In this document: positions 1 to 9,423 of the stretch, in pieces | Numbering within the stretch: the stretch's first letter is position 1 | How the letters are laid out: each line of letters starts with the position of its first letter | DNA from: Blautia coccoides | Lineage (GTDB): Bacteria > Bacillota > Clostridia > Lachnospirales > Lachnospiraceae | Direction: 5' to 3' | Length of the DNA: 64,000 bases | Assembly (NCBI RefSeq): GCF_034355335.1 | Contig: NZ_CP136422.1 | Location: 4,560,501 to 4,624,500, forward strand | Made by a program: the position numbers and the translations under genes | The notes under the pieces: model-generated | Databases searched by the model: none | Seen by the model: the letters and a program-made list of their open reading frames with translations, nothing else | Told to the model about the DNA's origin: nothing

Positions 1-545
1 ACGATCTTTTCCAGAACCTCCTCGATATTCAATCCCATCTTGGCTGAGATCAGAGGCGCATCCTGGGCTTCTATGCCGATAACGTCCTCAATTTCATTTT
101 TTACTCTTTCCGGTTCCGCACTGGGAAGGTCAATTTTATTAATGACCGGAAATACATCCAGGTCATGATCCAATGCCAGATAGACATTGGCCAGGGTCTG
201 TGCCTCGATCCCCTGAGCGGCATCCACCACTAAAATGGCACCGTCACAGGCTGCCAGACTTCTGGACACCTCATAATTGAAGTCCACATGGCCTGGTGTG
301 TCAATGAGATTGAAAATATATTCCTCCCCATCCTTTGCCTGATAGACAATGCGGACTGCCTGGGACTTAATAGTTATACCTCTCTCCCTCTCTAGATCCA
401 TATTGTCCAGAACCTGGGACTGCATTTCCCTCTCAGTCAAAAGTCCTGTTTTTTCAATGATCCGGTCTGCCAGGGTGGATTTCCCATGGTCTATATGTGC
501 GATGATACAAAAATTACGGATTTTACTCTGGTCAACTCCTGCCAC
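1..545 (-). CDS. lepA: Elongation factor 4 (LepA), N-terminal part
   Basis: Translation GTPase that back-translocates stalled ribosomes. Only the first 181 codons are present; the gene runs off the left edge of the window. The start is GTG at 545, chosen because an AGGAGG site lies 9 nt upstream and the protein begins [20 protein letters not shown] as LepA does. All G-domain motifs needed are visible: AHIDHGKST (P loop), RGIT (switch I), DTPGHVDF (G3) and NKIDLP (G4). It lies downstream of gpr and spoIIP on the same strand, the usual clostridial order. Identity is as certain as a partial gene allows. Confidence 0.96.
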   Translation of the reverse strand, partial: MAGVDQSKIRNFCIIAHIDHGKSTLADRIIEKTGLLTEREMQSQVLDNMDLERERGITIKSQAVRIVYQAKDGEEYIFNLIDTPGHVDFNYEVSRSLAACDGAILVVDAAQGIEAQTLANVYLALDHDLDVFPVINKIDLPSAEPERVKNEIEDVIGIEAQDAPLISAKMGLNIEEVLEKI

Positions 546-658
546 TGCTTGATTCCTCCTATTGTCTTCTCTATCTCTTCTCAAAATAATAGTAACTGTC
601 CGGTAATTGCGCAGATCTGTCAAATCATCACAGATTCTGTTACTTTCTTACACTTTAA

Positions 659-689
659 ATGGGCTTCCTGCATTTTACAGCAAGCCCAT
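659..689 (-). terminator. Probable terminator after spoIIP
   Basis: Inverted repeat ATGGGCTT/AAGCCCAT with a 15-nt loop, about 65 nt past the spoIIP stop. On the minus strand it is followed only by TTTAAAG, so the U tract is weak. It sits in the 208-bp gap before lepA. Confidence 0.5.
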
Positions 690-753
690 GTTAGTATAGC
701 ACGAAGGTTCGGGAGGAATCAAGCATTTCTTGGCTGTTTGGACACCAGGACAT

Positions 754-2073
754 TTATTCTTTCAATACTTTATTTAACACATCCGCCAAGGGTTCCATGG
801 CATTCATCTCCTCCTCCACTGTGTTGGTCTGGGCACCGCATTCCACCAGAAGAGCTTTTGGCCGAAGATGCAGGTTATAACGGTATCCTCTCAGATAAAT
901 GGTGCGCAGCCAGTCAGGATAATACTGTTTTGCCTGAAGAGCAAGCTGCAGGGAGAACGCCAGGTTATCCTGTATATAAGGGTTCGGCAGGTATTCTATA
1001 TCCCCGTTCTGGTTGGTGCGGCTTAAACCGTTAAAAAACATGATTTTGGCTGTCGGCTTTCCGTTCACATCCGTGACCAGGTGTTTGTCATCCGGCACTC
1101 CGTCTCTATGCAGATCAATGACCACCTCTACACTGGGATTCTCCTCCAGCACCTGACTGATTTTGTCCTGAGCATAATTGTAGGCTTTGTTTCTGTCCAG
1201 TTTTCCGTCCACAATATCAAAAGTATCCGTCACATGGAGCACATTGTAGCCGTATGTATCTCTTAAAAGCGTCACCAGATATTCCCCTACCCCCACAATG
1301 CTGGTGCTGGGGTTACCCGGATCAGAATCAATGAATTCCTCCTGGGAATGGCTGTGATATACCAGGATCTGCGGCTGGTCACTGCCTGTTGTCATCTTCA
1401 GGTCCTCCGACACAAGCGCCGGTGCATTGAGCTGGTCGCTGTTGATACTGGTCGTCTTGTCGATCGTATAAAAGTTGCTTATAACATAGTCAAAATCCTG
1501 AAACATATCAAGTGAAATGGGATTCACTATGGCATTAGCGGCAGAGGCTTCCTGCTGCCCTCCCTCTCCCGCGTCTGCCGTCTGTGTATTCTCCCCGCCT
1601 GTCCCGGCCTCCTGCTGGCTCCCGCTCTCAGTATTCCCTGCACTTTCCTGGTTCTCACTCTGGGCATCCACGCCCCCTGTATTTTCTTCACCGGAACCCA
1701 CAGGGCCTGCCTCCTGGTTCTCCTCCAAAAGCTTTGCCTCAAGAAAATCGGAATTCTCCTCCATGATCTTCTTATCCGTCTCCTGGTCCTTCTCTGTCTC
1801 TTCCAGCTCTTTTGCCTGGATGGTACCCAGAAACGGAAGCTGCTCCTCCACCTTGCTGCGAAGCCACTCCACAGGTGTCTGAGTCTGCATCCCCTCCGTC
1901 TCCAGGATTCCCGGAAGGTATGCCTCTATGGCTTTCTCCTGGGCATCCCTGCACATGTTCACCAATGTTTTTTTATCTAACGACATTCCTTTTATGAGAA
2001 TATATGCTCCAACAGCACATAAGAGCAGCCACAACACAATCCGCAGAAGCTTTCCATCATCCATCTTCTTCAC
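754..2073 (-). CDS. spoIIP: Stage II sporulation protein P
   Basis: Cell-wall hydrolase (amidase/endopeptidase) of the SpoIIDMP complex that thins septal peptidoglycan and drives engulfment during sporulation. The 439-aa protein has one N-terminal membrane segment (about residues 10-28), a long low-complexity Glu/Gln/Gly-rich linker (about 90-190) and a C-terminal SpoIIP amidase domain. That domain carries ILVYHSHSQEEF, IDLHRDGVP and LLVECGAQTNTVEEEMNA, which supply the expected His and Glu zinc ligands. The start is GTG at 2073 with GAGGTG just upstream. It lies 70 bp after gpr, and lepA follows it; this gene trio is common in clostridia. Confidence 0.95.
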   Translation of the reverse strand: MKKMDDGKLLRIVLWLLLCAVGAYILIKGMSLDKKTLVNMCRDAQEKAIEAYLPGILETEGMQTQTPVEWLRSKVEEQLPFLGTIQAKELEETEKDQETDKKIMEENSDFLEAKLLEENQEAGPVGSGEENTGGVDAQSENQESAGNTESGSQQEAGTGGENTQTADAGEGGQQEASAANAIVNPISLDMFQDFDYVISNFYTIDKTTSINSDQLNAPALVSEDLKMTTGSDQPQILVYHSHSQEEFIDSDPGNPSTSIVGVGEYLVTLLRDTYGYNVLHVTDTFDIVDGKLDRNKAYNYAQDKISQVLEENPSVEVVIDLHRDGVPDDKHLVTDVNGKPTAKIMFFNGLSRTNQNGDIEYLPNPYIQDNLAFSLQLALQAKQYYPDWLRTIYLRGYRYNLHLRPKALLVECGAQTNTVEEEMNAMEPLADVLNKVLKE

Positions 2074-2143
2074 CCTATCACCTCATATCTATATATGAGA
2101 CAACTTACATAAATTATGCGTATGGGGTGAAAAAAGCAGAGAC

Positions 2144-3055
2144 TCACGCCTGCTCAAATGCCATGTTCAATCCCTCGGAAATAGTATACGACAGTCGTTT
2201 TACGGTCTCATCCACATCCTTTGGAGTCACAAACATACTGTGCAGGGAAGGCGAGATCATTTCTTCCAGAAATTCTTTTTTCTCTGATTCTTCCAGGGTA
2301 TCCAGCAGGTGTGCCATGGAATCCTGCACGATCGTGGCGGCATCCACCACTGTGGGCACACCAATGCCGATCACCTTCACTCCCAGGGTTTCCTCACTCA
2401 GCCCGTTTCTGTGGTTTCCCACACCGGAGCCGGGATTGATGCCTGTGTCTGTGATTTGTATCGTCCGGTTCAGACGTTTTGTACTGCGCGCAGCCAAGGC
2501 ATCTACGGCAAACACCACATCCGGCTTTGTCTCATCCACCACTCCGCGGATGATCTCCAGGGTCTCCATGCCGGTCTGGGCCATAACACCGGGCACCAGG
2601 CCGCTGATACTGTTGGCGTATTCCTTTCCCATACTCTGCACCCCATACTCCTGTATCACATGCCGGGTGATGCGCAGATTTGACACCACGTCAGGTCCCA
2701 GGGCATCCGGGGTCACATCACGGTTTCCAAGGCCTACCACCAGCGCAGTCAGCTCTTTTTCCACGGGCACCAGCTTCCTGATATGCTTTGCCAGCTCTTT
2801 TGATATCTCTCTGTGATAATCCTCGTCCGGCACAGACATATTGGGCGCCTCCAGCGTAATATAAACACCCTGAGGACGTCCCATGGCCTTTGCTCCGTTT
2901 TCTGTCTCGATCTTCACAGTTGTGGTGCGGATGTCTTTTTCTTCATTGTAGTCCTCCTCGATGATCACACCTCGGATTTCTACATTATCCTCCTCAAACT
3001 TTTCTTTTGTCTCCAATGCCAGGTCTGTGCGTATTCTTCCTAAAGCCATATTCAT
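2144..3055 (-). CDS. gpr: Germination (spore) protease Gpr
   Basis: Protease that degrades small acid-soluble spore proteins when spores germinate; it is made as a zymogen in the forespore. The 303-aa protein starts MNMALGRIRTDLALE, where the short N-terminal stretch before TDLALE resembles the family's propeptide region. The conserved GLGNRDVTPDALGP and FAVDALAARS motifs of peptidase family A25 are present. It shares its strand with spoIIP, so the two may be co-transcribed late in sporulation. I could not identify a convincing forespore sigma-G promoter. Confidence 0.95.
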   Translation of the reverse strand: MNMALGRIRTDLALETKEKFEEDNVEIRGVIIEEDYNEEKDIRTTTVKIETENGAKAMGRPQGVYITLEAPNMSVPDEDYHREISKELAKHIRKLVPVEKELTALVVGLGNRDVTPDALGPDVVSNLRITRHVIQEYGVQSMGKEYANSISGLVPGVMAQTGMETLEIIRGVVDETKPDVVFAVDALAARSTKRLNRTIQITDTGINPGSGVGNHRNGLSEETLGVKVIGIGVPTVVDAATIVQDSMAHLLDTLEESEKKEFLEEMISPSLHSMFVTPKDVDETVKRLSYTISEGLNMAFEQA

Positions 3056-3162
3056 CTTTCCTTTCCGGGGTATTTATCCGTTGCTGTCTGCAGTTTTGCT
3101 CAGACAGAACTGTGAACAGTAACATTTATGGCTATTTTTTGCATTTTGGGGGATTTTATGTA

Positions 3163-3191
3163 TTGACATTTACTTTTAAATCAACTAGAAT
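3163..3191 (+). promoter_or_regulatory. Promoter of rpsT
   Basis: TTGACA at 3163-3168, a 17-nt spacer, then TAGAAT at 3186-3191: a near-consensus sigma-A promoter. It implies a leader of about 190 nt before the rpsT start at 3392, long enough for an autoregulatory structure. The rest of the 336-bp gpr-rpsT gap holds a dispersed repeat copy at 3291-3349. Confidence 0.85.
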
Positions 3192-3290
3192 AAAAAAGCA
3201 TGTGGTACCGGCGTGTCCGTGTCTAACCGGTACAAAACCATAACAAACGGTAGGAAGCAGTGTTCGCAGGCTTTCTATTGTAACTAATAT

Positions 3291-3349
3291 GTAACTATTC
3301 AGAAGCCGGGTAAAACTTTTTCATATTTGTGAGGGCACTGAACAGTTAG
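3291..3349. repeat. Dispersed inverted-end repeat, copy A
   Basis: Bounded by GTAACTATTCAG (3291-3302) and CTGAACAGTTAG (3338-3349), which are near-perfect inverted repeats of each other. The same end pair bounds copy B at 30949-31019, and single ends occur at 4792 and 27418. It lies inside the predicted rpsT leader. Confidence 0.6.
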
Positions 3350-3391
3350 ACAAATAAAAAATTATTGAAAACAATTTTGGAGGTGTACGGT

Positions 3392-3652
3392 TTGGCAAAT
3401 ATTAAATCCGCAAAAAAAAGAATTTTAGTAAACAAAACAAAGGCTGACAGAAATAAATCTATCAAATCAGCAGTAAAAACTTCTATCAAAAAGGTAGAAG
3501 CAGCAGTTACAGCAAAAGATAAAGAGGCAGCAGCAGCAGCACTGCAGAATGCTATCTCCACCATCGACAAAGCTGCATCCAAAGGTGTTTACCACAAAAA
3601 CAACGCAGCAAGAAAAGTTTCCAGATTATCCAAAGCTGTAAACGCACTTTAA
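3392..3652 (+). CDS. rpsT: 30S ribosomal protein S20
   Basis: Primary 16S rRNA-binding protein of the small subunit. It is 86 aa, rich in Lys and Ala, and begins (M)ANIKSAKKR like other S20 proteins. The true start is TTG at 3392, with GGAGGT 7 nt upstream; an in-frame TTG at 3365 has no such site and would add nine non-homologous residues. It is a single-gene unit with its own promoter and a strong terminator. Non-ATG starts are usual for rpsT and are often linked to its translational self-control. Confidence 0.96.
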   Translation: MANIKSAKKRILVNKTKADRNKSIKSAVKTSIKKVEAAVTAKDKEAAAAALQNAISTIDKAASKGVYHKNNAARKVSRLSKAVNAL

Positions 3653-3674
3653 TCATATAGACAGAATTGATAAG

Positions 3675-3708
3675 ATCCCGGCTGCCCGTCATCAGCCGGG
3701 ATTTTTTT
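3675..3708 (+). terminator. Terminator of rpsT
   Basis: Perfect 10-bp stem ATCCCGGCTG/CAGCCGGGAT with an 8-nt loop, followed by a run of seven T. Confidence 0.93.
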
Positions 3709-3722
3709 ATTACATAAGGAAT

Positions 3723-3746
3723 CCCTCCGGACAGTCTGCCGGAGGG
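3723..3746 (-). terminator. Hairpin ending the comEA-holA run
   Basis: CCCTCCGG/CCGGAGGG stem just past the holA stop. On the minus strand it is followed by ATTCCTTAT, so the U tract is poor. On the plus strand TTTT follows, so it may also back up the rpsT terminator. Confidence 0.5.
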
Positions 3747-3753
3747 TTTTAAA

Positions 3754-4731
3754 TTAACTGCTGAATTTCACCAGCAGAAGTTCCACGCTCATCACGTCGT
3801 TCATATATCCTGTCTTTACCTTTGCCTCTGTCTGCACACATTCCTCAACCGCTGAGCGCAGTTCCTCTGTACTGTACCTGTGGGCATATCCGGCATAATT
3901 TCTGACCACAAAAGGCTGAAGGCCTGTTCTCTTGGCAATGGCAGACTGGTCATATCCTTCCCCGGAAAGCTCCTTTACTTGCATGATCAGATTAAACTGG
4001 CGGGCAAGCAGGAAAAGGATCCTCATGGGCGGCTCCTTTAAAGAGAGCAGATCATAATACAGATCTAATGCCCGCTTCTGCTTTTTCTCTGTCACTGCTT
4101 TTATCATGTCAAAAATATGGTTGGTGATCTGAGTTGTACATACGGCCTCAATATCTTCAGAAGTGATCACATCTCTGCCCATGGTATAACAGAGAAGCTT
4201 TTCCAGTTCCTTTTCTATGTTGCCCATATCCGTCCCTGTCTTGGTCAGAAACAGTTCCATGTCCCCCTGGGTGATCTTCTTTCCTTCCCGCTTCATCATG
4301 CTCAGCACCCAGCGGATCAGGGTCTGGGAGTCCTGTTTTGCAAATTCCACAACTCTTCCGTATTTCTTCACAGCCTTGAACATCCGGCTGCGCTTGTCCA
4401 CTTCATTTTCCACAAAGACCATACAGAGATAGTCCGGAAGTTCCGCCATATACTCCGGCAAATCAGTACACTGGTTTTTGAAAAATCCTGTATCTTCCAG
4501 CATGATGACTCTCTTCTCTGCGAAAAAGGGCATGGTCTCTGCCAGATCGATCACACTTTTCGGCTCGGTCTTCTTTCCCTCGAACATAGAGAAGTTCATG
4601 CTGTCATCTTCCGGCAGAAGCGCTGCCTTTATTCTATGTTTATACTGCTGTTTCAGATAGGCCTCCTCCCCGAAGAGAAGATAGACCTTCTTGAAATCCC
4701 GGTTTTTTATGTCTTCCTGTAAACTTTTCAT
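3754..4731 (-). CDS. holA: DNA polymerase III subunit delta
   Basis: Clamp-loader delta subunit, which opens the beta sliding clamp. The 325-aa length fits the family. The N-terminal AAA+-like fold starts MKSLQEDIKNRDFKKVYLLFGEEAYL and the C-terminal collar helices include LARQFNLIMQVKEL. As is normal for delta there is no intact Walker A motif. It lies last in a same-strand run below comEC, an arrangement common in Firmicutes. The 74-bp gap to comEC contains a single repeat end (4792-4803) and a small CGGTCT/AGACCG hairpin. Confidence 0.95.
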   Translation of the reverse strand: MKSLQEDIKNRDFKKVYLLFGEEAYLKQQYKHRIKAALLPEDDSMNFSMFEGKKTEPKSVIDLAETMPFFAEKRVIMLEDTGFFKNQCTDLPEYMAELPDYLCMVFVENEVDKRSRMFKAVKKYGRVVEFAKQDSQTLIRWVLSMMKREGKKITQGDMELFLTKTGTDMGNIEKELEKLLCYTMGRDVITSEDIEAVCTTQITNHIFDMIKAVTEKKQKRALDLYYDLLSLKEPPMRILFLLARQFNLIMQVKELSGEGYDQSAIAKRTGLQPFVVRNYAGYAHRYSTEELRSAVEECVQTEAKVKTGYMNDVMSVELLLVKFSS

Positions 4732-4791
4732 TTCAGCTGCTCCTTTTTCTTGTTCTTCACAGCCGCCGGTCTAAGCAAAGACCGATGGGAT

Positions 4792-4803
4792 CTGAACAGT
4801 TAC
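4792..4803. repeat. Solitary end of the dispersed repeat
   Basis: CTGAACAGTTAC, identical to the right end of copy B at 31008-31019, in the comEC-holA intergenic gap. The left partner is not visible. Confidence 0.4.
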
Positions 4804-4805
4804 AC

Positions 4806-7019
4806 TTAGTTTACCATGTATTTTTTCTGCTGAAAAGACACTTCTGTTCTTTTTCCGTCCGTCACAAGGAACACCGCTCCTGAATCCTTTGTCTGAAACA
4901 CCTCCACCTTTTCCTTTGCCATTCTTTCCAACAGCTCTTTGTGGGGATGGCCGTAGCGGTTGCCTTCCCCGCAGGAAATGATTCCCACCTCAGAATTAAC
5001 CGCCTCCAGAAAACGGATGGATGTGGAATTTTTTGAGCCGTGATGTGCCACCTTTAAAACCTGTGTTCCCATCTGCTCTCGCTCCAGTATCTCGGTGACA
5101 GCCGTTTCTCCTCTCCCTTCCAGATCACCGGTAAATATCACGCTGAAATCCCGGCAGGTGAGTCTTAAAACCTGAGAGGCTTCGTTACTGTCCCCTTCCG
5201 TCTCCTCATAGGGATAAAGGCAGTGCAGTTCCGCCTCTCCACTCCTGATCCTATCCCCGCCGTACAGATATAATATTTCACAGCCGGCTTTTTCTCCCGC
5301 CTTTTTCAGTTCTTCCTGTTTTTCCTGTTTATCTCCGCACTCTGACAGAAAAATCCTTTTTATCCCAAGAGATGTCTCCCTGCTGCCGACAGCCTCCAAC
5401 AGTTCCGCAATACCATTGACATGGTCATCATCCATATGAGAGAGGAAAATGCCATCTACCTTTCGTATGCCCATACATTTTAAAAACGGCAGTATCCTGT
5501 AAGTTCCTACCCCGGACACACTGCTGCTGCCTCCGTCAATAATATACGTCTCTCTATTCCACATGATGACAGAACAATCTCCCTGCCCCACATCTAAAAA
5601 AGTGATCCTGAGTTTTTTATCAGGAATCCTTACAAACAGCAGCAAAATCCCCAGAACCAGGGGAAAATACCGACGCAGAATATGCCCATTCCTCCCTTCC
5701 TGCCTCCGGTATCCGACCCACACTGCCAATAAAATATAATACGCCGCAATTTTCCATATATCCGGCCTTCCGGTGATCACAGATGCAAAGGGAATCTGCT
5801 TCAACACCTGTCCGATGCTAAGATACAGCTCCAGCAGGAATGCCCCGGGCAGCATAAAAAGCTTTCCCAAAAACGGCAGAGCCAGACCGAAAGCACATCC
5901 AAATACTCCCGACGCGAGTACGATCCCCACAGTGGGAAGTACCAACAGGTTTATCAAAATCCCGAAAACAGGTAGTTCATAAAAGAAATACATCTGTATG
6001 GGTATTGTGGCAAGCTGCAGGGCAAATCCTGTTTTAAGTCCCAGGAGCAGCTTTCTTTTTTCCTTCTTTTCCGCAAAAGCCGGATATACCACGGCCAGGC
6101 CCAAGACAGCCCCAAACGACAGCAAAAAACCGCTGTCATACAGATATCCCGGACTTTCCAGAAGCAGAAGTACCGCCGATAGGGACAGAGCAGAAAGCAG
6201 ATCGTATGTTCTTCCCACCGCTATTGCCCCCACTGCCAGGGAGAACATGATCACAGCGCGCATGGCGGAGGCACTGCTGCCTGTAAATATCCCGTACTGT
6301 ATCATTAGAAAAACAGAGATTCCCCCGGCCCAGGCAACGGGCAAACGCAGTTTGCGCAGCAGACGGTACAGTCCCCAGCCCAGGAAAGAAAGATGAGTTC
6401 CACTGATAGCGGCAATATGGAGGACACCATCCAGTTTCAAAAGCATCTGGTTCTTTTGGCCGATCTCCTGCTTTTCTCCCAACAGCATGGCGCAGAAAAT
6501 CCCCCCGGTACGCCCGGGAGCCAGACGCAGTATTTTTTCTTTCAGAAAGCTCTTTGCTTTACAGCGCATGGCGTCATAAGACCGGGGAGCTGCCTGGATC
6601 ACTTCAAGGCTTCTGCCCTCCAGATACCATTTGATCTTCCTGGCGTAATAATAACTGCGCTCATTGAACTGACCCGGATCAGACGGCAGTGGTATCTGCT
6701 GCAGACTGCCTGTAAGACGCACTTTCATGCCCGGACTGACTGCGGCCTCTGCCAGATCATTTTTAATATTTACTTTTACCTGCTCTATGGAATATTTTTT
6801 AGGATAACTAAGAATTTTTACTTGTCTGATATATAGATTTGTATAAAAAGAATTACTTTTTGTCTCATAAACCCTGCCTTCAAGAACGGCTCCGTCAGGG
6901 CTGCAGCCCTCCGGCAGAACCGGGGGAGCATTTCCCAAAAAGGAAACTCCCGCCAGGTTCAGACACCAGATAACCGCCATAAACAACAGGGCAAAGGCAC
7001 ATAAGGGCCGTTTACTCAT
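4806..7019 (-). CDS. comEC: DNA uptake channel protein ComEC/Rec2
   Basis: Inner-membrane channel that moves single-stranded DNA into the cell during transformation. About 737 aa: N-terminal helices with an OB-like domain, the ComEC/Rec2 'competence' multi-helix domain (GVLHIAAISGTHLSFLGWGLYRLL and following), and a C-terminal metallo-beta-lactamase domain with FLDVGQGD and HMDDDHVNG. The start is ATG at 7019, because GGAGG lies 9 nt upstream; an ATG at 7028 would abut that site directly. It overlaps the upstream lipoprotein gene by 8 nt, so translation is probably coupled. ComEA is encoded 3 kb upstream on the same strand. Confidence 0.94.
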   Translation of the reverse strand: MSKRPLCAFALLFMAVIWCLNLAGVSFLGNAPPVLPEGCSPDGAVLEGRVYETKSNSFYTNLYIRQVKILSYPKKYSIEQVKVNIKNDLAEAAVSPGMKVRLTGSLQQIPLPSDPGQFNERSYYYARKIKWYLEGRSLEVIQAAPRSYDAMRCKAKSFLKEKILRLAPGRTGGIFCAMLLGEKQEIGQKNQMLLKLDGVLHIAAISGTHLSFLGWGLYRLLRKLRLPVAWAGGISVFLMIQYGIFTGSSASAMRAVIMFSLAVGAIAVGRTYDLLSALSLSAVLLLLESPGYLYDSGFLLSFGAVLGLAVVYPAFAEKKEKRKLLLGLKTGFALQLATIPIQMYFFYELPVFGILINLLVLPTVGIVLASGVFGCAFGLALPFLGKLFMLPGAFLLELYLSIGQVLKQIPFASVITGRPDIWKIAAYYILLAVWVGYRRQEGRNGHILRRYFPLVLGILLLFVRIPDKKLRITFLDVGQGDCSVIMWNRETYIIDGGSSSVSGVGTYRILPFLKCMGIRKVDGIFLSHMDDDHVNGIAELLEAVGSRETSLGIKRIFLSECGDKQEKQEELKKAGEKAGCEILYLYGGDRIRSGEAELHCLYPYEETEGDSNEASQVLRLTCRDFSVIFTGDLEGRGETAVTEILEREQMGTQVLKVAHHGSKNSTSIRFLEAVNSEVGIISCGEGNRYGHPHKELLERMAKEKVEVFQTKDSGAVFLVTDGKRTEVSFQQKKYMVN

Positions 7020-7956
7020 CTGACGCATCCTCCACTAAGCTGTAATCCGCCTTATAAAGCTTATCCAGACTCATGCTCTCCCGGAAGGTCACTTTCGTCT
7101 CACCCTCCACAGATATCTGCACGCCATGGATCTTACATGCATCCATCAGGGAATTGACAATGGAATAAACAGGCAGTTCCTGCTGCACATTCATACTCTG
7201 GTTCATAAATGTCTTGTCCAGATTCACATAGCATACACCTTCCACAATGGACACGCCTAAGATCTTGGTGTCCTTTGCTATGGTCGGCTTGGCATCAGAA
7301 TCACCGGGCGGACCTTTTATCAGCAGCTCCACGATCTTTTTCTCAAGAGGTACATTGATACTGTAGTATCCCCCGCCGTTGGTCACCTTTACCAGTTTAT
7401 CCCCTGCCTCGTTGGCAAAATACAGGTTCACATCCGCATAGACATAGGAATTGGGGTTCTCACCCTCATTTTCCACAAAAGTCTCTTTGTCCATCGTACC
7501 GTATGGATTGCCGTTTGAATCCGTAAGCGGCTCTCCGCCCATCAGGAAGGTAACATTGATAACTCCCGGGATCTGGGTAAAAGATTTTACGATCCCTGCC
7601 CGGACAAGGATCTCTCTTGTATTTTTCATTTTAGCGTAGGCGTCGTTAAAGTTCAGCACAACACCACGTCCGTCAAACTCATATTCCAGGATCTTCACAT
7701 CATCGGGAAGCAGTTTCACATAATCGTCACTGTCCACAGGCTCTGTCAGTTTTTTTGCCATCTCGCTTACCATACTGGCAGTTACACGTTCTTCGGGTAC
7801 GTAATCATCTTCCACCAGAGCTTCCTCTGTGGGAGAGAGATAATACATTCTGTATTCTGCTTTCTCTGTATTGTCCTGTTCCTCCTGCTTCCCACAGCCT
7901 GCAAGAGCGCACACTACCAGCAGGAGAATTCCCATAAGTCCTATTTTCTTCAACAC
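7012..7956 (-). CDS. GerMN-domain lipoprotein
   Basis: Surface lipoprotein with a signal peptide ending in the lipobox LAGC (Cys about residue 21 from this start). Two tandem GerMN-type domains follow, with repeated motifs such as VVLNFNDAY and CYVNLDKTF. GerM proteins act in spore formation or germination and as cell-envelope partners. The start is uncertain: GTG at 7956 or TTG at 7953 both suit the AAAGGAGG site, while GTG at 7962 overlaps it. It sits between a sensor kinase and comEC, like regulator-linked lipoproteins in related genomes. The exact role is unknown. Confidence 0.83.
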   Translation of the reverse strand: MLKKIGLMGILLLVVCALAGCGKQEEQDNTEKAEYRMYYLSPTEEALVEDDYVPEERVTASMVSEMAKKLTEPVDSDDYVKLLPDDVKILEYEFDGRGVVLNFNDAYAKMKNTREILVRAGIVKSFTQIPGVINVTFLMGGEPLTDSNGNPYGTMDKETFVENEGENPNSYVYADVNLYFANEAGDKLVKVTNGGGYYSINVPLEKKIVELLIKGPPGDSDAKPTIAKDTKILGVSIVEGVCYVNLDKTFMNQSMNVQQELPVYSIVNSLMDACKIHGVQISVEGETKVTFRESMSLDKLYKADYSLVEDASDE

Positions 7957-7968
7957 TGCCACCTCCTT

Positions 7969-9408
7969 TTAAGCGATATAAGTCAAAGGAATTCTCACAG
8001 AGAAGGTGGTTCCTTTATGTTCTTCACTTTTTACTTTTATGGCGCCCCTGTGCATGACAATGGCATTCCTGGTGATGGCAAGACCCAGACCGGTACCGCC
8101 GATCTCTCTGGAATGGGATTTGTCCACCCGATAAAATCTCTCGAAGATCCTGTCAATACTCTCCTCCGGAATTCCGATCCCTGAGTCAGCAACAGAGACA
8201 TAAAAATATTTGTGGTCCGCATTCAGAGTCACACGCACCCATCCGTCCTCTGTGTTGTATTTGATTCCGTTTTCCACCAAGTTGGACAGTGCCAGGCTCA
8301 GTTTTACCTCGTCCACCTCCGCCACTACGGGCCGGTAGCTCTCCAGGATAAGTTCCACCTGCTTTGCCTCTGCGATGGGCTTTAACCGCTTCAGGATATT
8401 CTCCAAAAGATGATTGATGTTGACCTCTGTAATATTCAGATCCGATGCCTTTTTATCCATCTTCACCAGGGAGAGGAGATCCGTAATGATCTTGTTCTCC
8501 CGGTCTATCTCCACAGCGATATCCTGCATAAACTCCTGATACAATTCAACAGGCACGTTCTCCTGGCCCACCAGGGAATCTGCCAGAACCTTCATGGATG
8601 TCATGGGCGTCTTCAGCTCATGGGACACGTTGGATACAAACTCCTGCCTGGATTCATCCAGGACTTTCATACGGCTCAGCATTTTATTAAAGGCATTGGT
8701 GATAAGCTCCGTCTCTGTGTAATCGGGAACTGATATCTCCTCATCCAGATACCCGTCAGTCAGATCCTCAATGGACTTGGTGACCCTGGAAAACGGTTTC
8801 ACTAAAATACCGGCCAGAAAATAGCCGAATACCACCACAAGCAGACAGATCGCTATGAGAAGAAGATTTCCTCTCTGTTCCAACATATCAATACTGTCCG
8901 CGATCTCACTGGTGGAAATACTGATGAGCATAACACCCTTGACCTTTTTCTTTCCCGGAACGGTCAGAGGGCTTGTCAGCTCTATATAAGAGTTCTTCTT
9001 ATCGTAGTGGGGCGTGTTCTTCTCCCCTTCAAAACAGCGGATAACCTCCTCGGAGAGCACATATCTTCCCACATCAATATCAAACGTATCCTTGATGACC
9101 CTGAAATCCTCATTGATGATCAGGATCCTTCCATTATAAATTGCAGAAAGCATGGAAAGCTCGTTATTGATGACCTCAGATTCCGGATGGTTCAGATAAT
9201 CCTCTTTCATAAGCTGGTTGCCAAGAATGTCACACTGGTTTTTCACATTGACAGTCCTGATATCCACAGCCCGGTTCTCATAACTGTTCACAATGACATT
9301 TTCCACGATAATGCTGGGAACAATGCCGATGACAATGAGGATCAGCAGGATCCGAAAACGCAGACTCTTAAAAAATGTATGTTTTATTTTTTTTCCAAAC
9401 AACTTCAC
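7969..9408 (-). CDS. Sensor histidine kinase (WalK/PhoR-like)
   Basis: Membrane kinase of a two-component system, 479 aa. Membrane segments lie at about 17-36 and 181-201 around an extracellular sensor domain of some 140 residues. A HAMP linker follows (about 202-255), then a HisKA helix pair with the phospho-acceptor His263 in VSHELKTPM. The ATPase domain has an N box (NLVENGIKYN), DSGIGIP and GTGLGLAI. The start is GTG with AGGGAG nearby. It is encoded 15 bp after its response regulator. Domain order resembles WalK and PhoR; there is no cytoplasmic PAS motif that I can recognise. Confidence 0.9.
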   Translation of the reverse strand: MKLFGKKIKHTFFKSLRFRILLILIVIGIVPSIIVENVIVNSYENRAVDIRTVNVKNQCDILGNQLMKEDYLNHPESEVINNELSMLSAIYNGRILIINEDFRVIKDTFDIDVGRYVLSEEVIRCFEGEKNTPHYDKKNSYIELTSPLTVPGKKKVKGVMLISISTSEIADSIDMLEQRGNLLLIAICLLVVVFGYFLAGILVKPFSRVTKSIEDLTDGYLDEEISVPDYTETELITNAFNKMLSRMKVLDESRQEFVSNVSHELKTPMTSMKVLADSLVGQENVPVELYQEFMQDIAVEIDRENKIITDLLSLVKMDKKASDLNITEVNINHLLENILKRLKPIAEAKQVELILESYRPVVAEVDEVKLSLALSNLVENGIKYNTEDGWVRVTLNADHKYFYVSVADSGIGIPEESIDRIFERFYRVDKSHSREIGGTGLGLAITRNAIVMHRGAIKVKSEEHKGTTFSVRIPLTYIA

Positions 9409-9423
9409 AGACTCCCTTTTTCC

